Below, one piece after another: positions 1-4,899 of a DNA stretch of 6,412 bases. The notes below the pieces were generated by a model. That model was not told the DNA's origin, searched no databases, and saw only the letters and a list, made by a program, of their open reading frames with translations. Every line of letters starts with the position of its first letter. Within the stretch, counting starts at the first letter, position 1. The DNA is taken from positions 1-6,412 of the forward strand of contig JAGSHA010000194.1 of assembly GCA_023954795.1 (NCBI GenBank), read 5' to 3'. The position numbers were made by a program, and so were the translations under genes. The stretch is from Oceanospirillaceae bacterium. GTDB lineage: Bacteria; Pseudomonadota; Gammaproteobacteria; Pseudomonadales; Balneatricaceae.

Positions 1-597
1 CTGCGCCTGTGAATCTCCGCTCTGTTTTCCCGCCATCAGTACCACTTTACTGCCGACCCTGGCTTTGAGTTTGCGGGACATCCCCGCGCCAATCAGAATG
101 CCTCGATGATCGTCCGGTTCCAGCCAGTGACCGGCGATCAACTTGGGTTTAAGCAATCGGATGCGCTGATCATGCTGTGTATCCATGCCCTGCAAACTGC
201 TACCGACCGAGTTATGGGCGGTGCTTGCCAATATCTGCAGCGAAATGCGCGGATCGATATGGCCGGTAATCTCCAGCTGTTGCATCTGCTGGGCGAGTGT
301 CTGGCCGTCGGGGATAAACCGGTGATTGGCGGGTGACGCCAGATAACCCCGTGGCTGTACGGTGAGGTGCCCCTCGCCCAGCTGAATCGCGTTACGCACC
401 ATTGAGTTATGACTGCCATCCCCTAACCCAATGGAGATCACGGCCAGGCTGAAGCCGATGGCGATGGAGCTAAGTGTGATCAGGGTGCGTTTACGATGTC
501 GCCAGAGGTTTCGCCATGCCAGCTGCAGTAGCATGCGCAGGGCAAGCTGGCTCGATGGCATATCGGTCGTGTGGTGATCGAATGTCTCGCGTGTCAT
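1..597 (-). CDS. FtsX/MacB-type ABC transporter permease, second of a pair (partial, C-terminus beyond left edge)
   Basis: I translated this frame by hand. It is open for 199 codons from the ATG at 597 to the window edge with no stop. It would be an inner-membrane subunit of a type VII (FtsX/MacB/LolCE-like) ABC system. A cytoplasmic N-terminus with the motif LAWRNLWRHRKRT (about residues 26-38) matches the equivalent motif of the upstream permease. One hydrophobic membrane helix follows at about 39-58, then the start of a MacB-like periplasmic domain, including GEGHLTVQPRGY (74-85) and ILIGAGMSRKLKARVGSKV (167-185). The start is well supported: its ATG overlaps the upstream stop as ATGA (594-597), and GAGGTG lies 5 nt before it. 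The last three membrane helices of the family would lie to the left. It probably forms a heterodimer with the neighbouring permease. The family is confident; the substrate is unknown. Confidence 0.88.
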   Translation of the reverse strand, partial: MTRETFDHHTTDMPSSQLALRMLLQLAWRNLWRHRKRTLITLSSIAIGFSLAVISIGLGDGSHNSMVRNAIQLGEGHLTVQPRGYLASPANHRFIPDGQTLAQQMQQLEITGHIDPRISLQILASTAHNSVGSSLQGMDTQHDQRIRLLKPKLIAGHWLEPDDHRGILIGAGMSRKLKARVGSKVVLMAGKQSGDSQAQ

Positions 598-1904
598 CGC
601 ATCACCTCGGCTGGATTGAGGCGCGCCATTCGCCAGGCAGGGATAAGGGCGGTGAGCAGGGTGACGGTCATCATCAGACCACAGGCGTGAAGGATATGGG
701 AGGGTTCGAGGTAGACCTGCATCACCGGCTCAAACACCACGCCCGCCCAGTCATAACCGTCGGGCATATAGTGGCTGAGATCGATCCCGTCCTGCTCCAG
801 ATAGACGGTTATCATCGAACCGGCGGCGGAACCCACCGCGGCAGATACCAGCGCCAGCAGAAAAGCCTCGAACAGCACCATTTCCAATAAGATCCGGCGC
901 TTCATACCGATGGCGAGTAAGATGCCAAATTCGTGGGTACGTTCGTGCACGGCCATCAGCATGGTGTTGAGCATCCCCATCGACGCAAGACTGATCACAA
1001 TCAGGCCAACGAACAGCATCATCGTCTGGCTGAGCTCAAGCATCTCGGATACCGCCGGGTTGAGTTGGCGCCAGTTGCGGATGACCGGATCGCCACCAAG
1101 CGGGTCCAGAGGCTGGGCGCGTGTGAACGCTGCCAGCTGTTGAGTGAGTGCGACCTGCGCGCTGTCCAGTTGGTCGATGATCTCTATCTTGATCGCCAAT
1201 TCGTGAAATCCATCTTCCAGATACATCAGTTGCTGAAAGGCTTCTATCGACATCAGTACACCCATCCGGTCAAAGTTGGGCTCTAGTGGTTTCAGGATTG
1301 CCGAGACCCGAAACAGCGCGTTGCCGATACTGCCATCGGCGGCTTGAGTGACCAGAATCAGTTCACTGCCCGGTGTAAGTTGCATGTTTTTTGCCAGTTG
1401 AGCACCGATCACCAGATTGTAGCGTGGCAGTCCTGATGCGGTGTGGTCGGCAATGGCAAAGTCGGTGGTGCCCTGGCGGATATGTTCGAGCATCCGGGAG
1501 GTCTGGCGTTCACGTGGGGGATCAATGGCTTTGATCATCACACCGGTTGAGGTGCTTTCAGCGCTGGCCAGTCCCGCCGCATAAAGACGCGGCGCGAAAT
1601 GCATCTGAGGGTGTGTGGCTTCCAGCTGCTGTAAGTAGGGCCAGGGCAGGGTGGCGTAGAGGTCGCGGTCGTCGATGAACGCCTGACGCTGGAGCTGAAG
1701 ATGACCGGTGGATATCTCCGTCGCGTGTTGTGACATCTGACGTGTCATGCCCGTGAGCAAGGCGGAATAGAGAATGATCATGATCAGACCACCCGCCAAC
1801 GCAGACACCGTCAGTAGACTGCGTATAGGATTGCGCCAGAGATTACGCCACGCCATAAACAACAACATCGACAGACTGGATGAGTTGGCAGCGTGGACTG
1901 GCAT
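594..1904 (-). CDS. FtsX/MacB-type ABC transporter permease, first of a pair (complete)
   Basis: A complete 436-residue inner-membrane permease with the usual four-helix type VII layout. AWRNLWRNPIRS (18-29) precedes membrane helix 1 (about 31-51). A MacB-like periplasmic core spans about 52-285. Helix 2 (about 292-317) is followed by the cytoplasmic segment ERTHEFGILLAIGMKRR (321-337), which in this family contacts the ATPase. Helices 3 and 4 lie at about 343-367 and 404-424, and the protein ends in the typical LNPAEVMR. The ATG at 1904 is 6 nt after the stop of the LolA-like gene, without a clear Shine-Dalgarno, so translation may be coupled. ATGs at residues 13 and 17 are possible alternatives, but they also lack a ribosome site. 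The gene overlaps the next permease by 4 nt. In LolCDE and MacB systems such proteins drive extraction of lipoproteins or other periplasmic cargo. The cargo here is not evident, and the ATPase is not in the window. Confidence 0.92.
   Translation of the reverse strand: MPVHAANSSSLSMLLFMAWRNLWRNPIRSLLTVSALAGGLIMIILYSALLTGMTRQMSQHATEISTGHLQLQRQAFIDDRDLYATLPWPYLQQLEATHPQMHFAPRLYAAGLASAESTSTGVMIKAIDPPRERQTSRMLEHIRQGTTDFAIADHTASGLPRYNLVIGAQLAKNMQLTPGSELILVTQAADGSIGNALFRVSAILKPLEPNFDRMGVLMSIEAFQQLMYLEDGFHELAIKIEIIDQLDSAQVALTQQLAAFTRAQPLDPLGGDPVIRNWRQLNPAVSEMLELSQTMMLFVGLIVISLASMGMLNTMLMAVHERTHEFGILLAIGMKRRILLEMVLFEAFLLALVSAAVGSAAGSMITVYLEQDGIDLSHYMPDGYDWAGVVFEPVMQVYLEPSHILHACGLMMTVTLLTALIPAWRMARLNPAEVMR
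603..608 (-). promoter_or_regulatory. Ribosome binding site of the second permease
   Basis: GAGGTG on the minus strand sits 5 nt before the ATG at 597, inside the last codons of the first permease gene. Together with the ATGA stop/start overlap it fixes this start in preference to the in-frame ATGs at residues 13 and 22, and it suggests coupled translation of the two subunits. Confidence 0.7.
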
Positions 1905-1910
1905 TGGCCG

Positions 1911-2714
1911 CTACCGGAGTCGCTGCAAATTTTTAAGTGAAAAGAAGGTGCTGTCCAGCGGGACACCAAAGCGGATGTCGCGATAGATAATCACCGTGGA
2001 TTCGTTGGGTTTATCGGTGGGTTGCAAGGTCAGGCGCATGGGAATCACCCGGTCGTTCACCGTGCGTTGTTGATCAAATGTGAGGGTGCGGATTAACACC
2101 TCCTCTTCGTCGTAATACAGCGCGTGCAGGGGTGCCAGTGTGCGCTGCTCAATCTGCATGATCACCTTACCCCAGACCACCGCTGCGTCGACGTTGGGAA
2201 TGGACGTGATCTCGTAGAGCATCTGACCGTCGCGCTCACCCTCAAAACTGATGGTGGATCGATAATCTTCAGCGAAGGTACTCTCTTTTATCAGGTCATC
2301 ATTGGTGAAATGACTGCCCATCCAGGAGCCGGACATCATGCTGGAAGGGATCTTGGTAACGCGGTTGATCTTGGGCAGGTAGTTCCAGATATTGGCCTCG
2401 ACCTTAAGCGTGGCGATGCCGCGGTCTTTTACCGGATTACGGATCATGACCAGAGAATAATCTTTGCCCCGTGACCACGTCTCCATGGTCATGGTGCGTT
2501 GGTAACGTTGGGTTTTGACCTGCATTTCCATCTCGGCGCGGGAGGTTTCGCCACGCCAGAGGTGATCGATGTGCTGAATCAGTGCATCGATATCTGTGGC
2601 CAAAGCGGGGGTGGACAGCATCAGCTGCGTGATCAATACGATGCATGATGGCAAGCGCAAGTGCTTACGCTTAGGCCACACAATAGAGCCGATCTGAGAT
2701 AGAGATAATCCCAT
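1911..2714 (-). CDS. LolA-like outer membrane lipoprotein-sorting protein (periplasmic)
   Basis: A 267-residue exported protein. The basic stretch PKRKHLR (14-20), a hydrophobic core (21-33) and STPALA before TD give a signal peptide with likely cleavage after residue 39. The n-region is unusually long. The mature part matches the LolA-like 'outer membrane lipoprotein-sorting protein' family (Pfam LolA_like, PF17131, from memory). This is clearest in IWNYLPKINRV (109-119) and SSMMSGSWMGSHFTNDDL (124-141), which are typical of that family rather than of housekeeping LolA. I see no lipobox cysteine, so it is probably soluble in the periplasm. The ATG at 2714 is preferred to the GTG at 2720, because the GTG overlaps the GAGGAG ribosome site. 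It is the first gene of the left operon and is followed after 6 nt by an FtsX-type permease. A role as periplasmic carrier or partner of that transporter is inferred from context. Confidence 0.88.
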   Translation of the reverse strand: MGLSLSQIGSIVWPKRKHLRLPSCIVLITQLMLSTPALATDIDALIQHIDHLWRGETSRAEMEMQVKTQRYQRTMTMETWSRGKDYSLVMIRNPVKDRGIATLKVEANIWNYLPKINRVTKIPSSMMSGSWMGSHFTNDDLIKESTFAEDYRSTISFEGERDGQMLYEITSIPNVDAAVVWGKVIMQIEQRTLAPLHALYYDEEEVLIRTLTFDQQRTVNDRVIPMRLTLQPTDKPNESTVIIYRDIRFGVPLDSTFFSLKNLQRLR

Positions 2715-2719
2715 ATGCA

Positions 2720-2725
2720 CTCCTC
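2720..2725 (-). promoter_or_regulatory. Ribosome binding site of the LolA-like gene
   Basis: A strong GAGGAG on the minus strand lies 5 nt before the ATG at 2714. The possible GTG start at 2718-2720 uses the last base of this site, so it cannot be served by it. This decides the start. It is one of only two good Shine-Dalgarno sequences in the window, which fits a gene that begins a new transcription unit. Confidence 0.75.
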
Positions 2726-2857
2726 ATTACACGGGATAAGTTTAGCACTCAGAGTAGGCCGCAGTGGGTGAACTAGGTGTATCTGTAGGATCGTTGAGGG
2801 GGTAGGCGCGGGACATCCCTGTCACTGCGGGTCACGTACGTAGGTGATGAAGAACGG
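2726..2857 (-). promoter_or_regulatory. Intergenic region between chemoreceptor and LolA-like operon; probable promoter region
   Basis: This is the only sizeable gap between genes in the window. It should hold the promoter of the LolA-like/permease operon. I find no convincing sigma-70 pair: TAAACT (2739-2744) could serve as a -10 box, but nothing close to TTGACA lies at the right distance. I also see no GC-rich hairpin followed by a T run after the chemoreceptor stop, so read-through from the upstream operon is possible. Notable contents are a near-perfect 16-bp palindrome and four GTAGG repeats, listed separately. Confidence 0.4.
2832..2847. repeat. Near-perfect 16-bp palindrome, candidate operator
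   Basis: The sequence TCACGTACGTAGGTGA matches its own reverse complement at 14 of 16 positions; only one symmetric pair is broken. It has no loop, so it looks more like a dimeric protein-binding site than a terminator hairpin. It lies 11 nt after the chemoreceptor stop and about 118 bp before the LolA-like start. By rough calculation a palindrome this good arises by chance about once in twenty gaps of this size, so the regulatory role is only a suggestion. Confidence 0.3.
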
Positions 2858-4393
2858 TCAGGCTGCCGCTAACCGATTCACTTTAGGTGACGAATGTATA
2901 TTGCGGTGGAGGGGTTGGCTTGAGGCTTTTACACCATGCTTCGCACTGACCATTTCATCCAGTGTATCGATCACCGTATCGCAGGCGTTCTCCACCTGTT
3001 CAAAGGTGCTATATAGCTGTTGCTGCACGTTTAAATTACGTTCCCAGTCCTGATCGATCAGTGAAAGTGCTTGTTGCATATGCTGATGCATATTGGCATG
3101 AGGGGCAGGGATCGATTTGAATGCACGCAACTGACCAAAATTCTGTGTCGATTCGTCAGAGTTTAGCCACTCGCCTAGACGGCACGCGTGCTCTGCAATA
3201 TCTGCCTGCTCGGCATTGTCTGAGTGGCGACCGAGATTCACGGCAGTATAACCGTTTTGCTTGTGGATAAAGTGCTCAAGCTTGGCGAGAGATGCAAAGC
3301 TCACATCATGGATGTAACTGATACGTGACAGGGCCATATTGGACGCAGTGGCGACTTCGTTGAAGTGCTCTTCAAAACGTCCCAGCGTATTACTTGAGGT
3401 GGTCGACATCTCGCGCATGGAGGAGGTGTTGCTCAGCATCCGGGCGGAGTCGCTGCGCAGTGCTTGCATCACGTCCGAGATCTCCGATGAGGCTTTTTTC
3501 GAGTGTTCCGCCAGACTTCTGACTTCATCCGCCACAACCGAAAAACCGCGTCCGTGTTCACCGGCTCGGGCGGCTTCAATGGCTGCATTCAACGCGAGCA
3601 GGTTCGTTTGATCAGCAATGGTGGTGATCAGGTTGACCGAGTTGGATACTTCCTCCTGACGGGCGTTAAAGTCTTCCACCGCTTGAGCGGTTTGGTCAAT
3701 CTTGTTGAGCAGACTGCTGAAGGTCGCGCTCATCTCGGTCATGGAGTGAATGCTTTCCTCTGCTGCATGTGCATTTTTCGCTGATAGGGCTTCCAGATCT
3801 TCGGTGGCGGCCACGATACCGAGAATATCGGTTTGGCTGGTGGACATATTCTTTAGCAAATTTTCGGCGTTCAGATGCCCCAGATTGGATAGCAGTTTAT
3901 TGCGCATCTCCCGTTTATGGTTATCCAACAGAATGTCCAGTGAGGCGTTGCCCTGCTCCAGTGCTTCAAGGTAAGCGCCGTGCAAACCCGAGGTCTGCAT
4001 CTTGCGAAAGAATTTGCCTTCACTGGCGAATTTCAGGGCGGTGGATTGTTCGCGGAAGCAGGTTTCCAGTTGATCCAGCATGTTATTGAAGTGCCAGCAG
4101 ACCTCGCCCAGATTATCTTTGCGACGGATATGGGTGATGCGTGAACCTAGTTGACCGTTACTGATCTCACAGGCGACACGGGCTATCTCGGTTAAGGGAG
4201 ACAAGGCAATTCTCAGCTGGCGCAGGTAGAAATAGGCGCTGCCGATGCCAAACATCATAAGGGAGCCAAGCCATAACCAGTCCAGTGGTTGCCAACCATG
4301 GGATGCCACACCGATAAGCCCGGCAATGAACAACAATGTGTTAAGAAAGACAACTTCGTACGTTGCCTTAGATAGAAAGGATAAATTCTTCAT
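2858..4393 (-). CDS. Methyl-accepting chemotaxis protein with membrane hairpin, HAMP and C-terminal CZB zinc domain (CetA-like)
   Basis: A 511-residue chemoreceptor. Two membrane helices (about 14-30 and 39-57) are joined by only about 8 residues, so there is no periplasmic sensor. A HAMP region follows (about 57-110, with P66, DNLGEV and FNNMLDQL). A second HAMP-like segment is at about 117-157 (GKFFRK, SGLHGAYLEAL). The signalling hairpin has the conserved tip IADQTNLLALNAAIEAARAG and then GRGFSVVADEVRSLAEHS (259-298), which contacts CheA and CheW. The C-terminus (about 365-447) is a chemoreceptor zinc-binding (CZB) domain with H374, C404 in CRLGEW, H432 and H436. A helical stretch and a Ser/His-rich tail complete it; there is no C-terminal CheR-binding pentapeptide. 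The ATG at 4393 lies inside the upstream PAS gene (26-nt overlap) and lacks a Shine-Dalgarno, which points to coupled translation. The frame is open further upstream to another ATG at 4495, but that would overlap the PAS gene by 128 nt and add residues unlike a receptor. It probably receives its main signal from the PAS partner. Confidence 0.93.
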   Translation of the reverse strand: MKNLSFLSKATYEVVFLNTLLFIAGLIGVASHGWQPLDWLWLGSLMMFGIGSAYFYLRQLRIALSPLTEIARVACEISNGQLGSRITHIRRKDNLGEVCWHFNNMLDQLETCFREQSTALKFASEGKFFRKMQTSGLHGAYLEALEQGNASLDILLDNHKREMRNKLLSNLGHLNAENLLKNMSTSQTDILGIVAATEDLEALSAKNAHAAEESIHSMTEMSATFSSLLNKIDQTAQAVEDFNARQEEVSNSVNLITTIADQTNLLALNAAIEAARAGEHGRGFSVVADEVRSLAEHSKKASSEISDVMQALRSDSARMLSNTSSMREMSTTSSNTLGRFEEHFNEVATASNMALSRISYIHDVSFASLAKLEHFIHKQNGYTAVNLGRHSDNAEQADIAEHACRLGEWLNSDESTQNFGQLRAFKSIPAPHANMHQHMQQALSLIDQDWERNLNVQQQLYSTFEQVENACDTVIDTLDEMVSAKHGVKASSQPLHRNIHSSPKVNRLAAA

Positions 4394-4886
4394 AGCTGAG
4401 ATTGAGTTGCTCAAGTTTTGTATTGAGTAGATTAAGAGAGGCTTCAATGGCGTTGCGCGGACCGGCTTTTTGTTCTTCGGCCAGCATTGCGGCATAGATA
4501 TCCGTCAAGACGGCAATCGCTTCCGGATGGGGTTTACGCCGTACCGAGAAATAACCGGCAGGTCGACCATCAGGGCCGGGATCGGGGGTGACGTTGGCAA
4601 ACACCCAGTAATAACTGCCGTCCTTTGCCATGTTTTTAACATAGGCAAAGCACTCCCGGCCCTCACTGATCGTGGTCCAGAGAAAGTGGAACACGCCACG
4701 GGGCATGTCCGGATGGCGTACGATGTTGTGCTGGGCGCCTAAAAGCTCTTCTTCGGAATACCCGGAAAGCTCGATAAATATCTCGTTGCAGTAGGTGATA
4801 CGACCCGATGCATCCGTTTTCGAAACGATGAAGTCACTCGCTTTTAAAACGCGCTCGTGGTTGATCGGCGTGATCTTGTTTTTCAT
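4368..4886 (-). CDS. Stand-alone Aer-type PAS sensor protein (CetB-like)
   Basis: A 172-residue cytoplasmic protein that is almost entirely one PAS domain (about 14-118) plus a helical C-terminus. It closely resembles the N-terminal FAD-binding domain of the aerotaxis receptor Aer, with TYCNEIF (31-37), SGYSEEELLG (41-50), HNIVRHPDMP (53-62) and KDGSYYWVFANVTP (88-101). As I recall the Aer sequence, N34, R57, H58 and D60, implicated in FAD binding, fall at identical positions here, whereas Trp79 is replaced by Cys79. Residues 122-172 resemble the linker that in Aer leads into the membrane and signalling parts, but here the protein stops. The chemoreceptor gene starts within its last codons. 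An in-frame TAA directly precedes the ATG, which fixes the start; there is no recognisable Shine-Dalgarno. The likely role is to sense redox or oxygen through a flavin and signal by contact with the adjacent receptor. Flavin binding is inferred, not shown. Confidence 0.9.
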   Translation of the reverse strand: MKNKITPINHERVLKASDFIVSKTDASGRITYCNEIFIELSGYSEEELLGAQHNIVRHPDMPRGVFHFLWTTISEGRECFAYVKNMAKDGSYYWVFANVTPDPGPDGRPAGYFSVRRKPHPEAIAVLTDIYAAMLAEEQKAGPRNAIEASLNLLNTKLEQLNLSYEEFILSI

Positions 4887-4899
4887 TTAGGATGAATGC

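Noticed and set aside
138..419. 93-codon minus-strand open frame
   Set aside because: It is in a different frame from the well-supported second permease, which is continuous from 597 to 1 through the same bases.
516..890. 124-codon plus-strand open frame antisense to the two permeases
   Set aside because: It lies wholly across clearly coding minus-strand permease sequence, has no recognisable domain, and its composition is that of a reverse reading.
2715..2720. GTG start two codons upstream for the LolA-like protein
   Set aside because: The GTG overlaps the GAGGAG ribosome site, which is correctly spaced for the ATG at 2714.
2759..2830. 8-bp inverted repeat CCGCAGTG / CACTGCGG in the intergenic gap
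   Set aside because: The arms are perfect but 56 bp apart and do not extend. A repeat of this length is expected by chance in roughly one of seven gaps of this size, and there is no T run to make it a terminator.
3503..3784. Plus-strand open frames opposite the chemoreceptor signalling domain
   Set aside because: They are antisense to the highly conserved MCP tip; their residues mirror that sequence and show no independent family.
4394..4495. N-terminal extension of the chemoreceptor to an upstream ATG at 4495
   Set aside because: It would overlap the PAS gene by 128 nt. The 34 extra residues (MPQCWPKNKKPVRATP...) look like an out-of-frame reading of the PAS C-terminus, and the ATG at 4393 directly precedes the first membrane helix.
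4368..4495. Broken single Aer gene (frameshift or sequencing error)
   Set aside because: The PAS gene has its own stop and the receptor its own ATG just before its membrane hairpin, the layout of a genuine bipartite system. Not fully excluded without relatives to compare.
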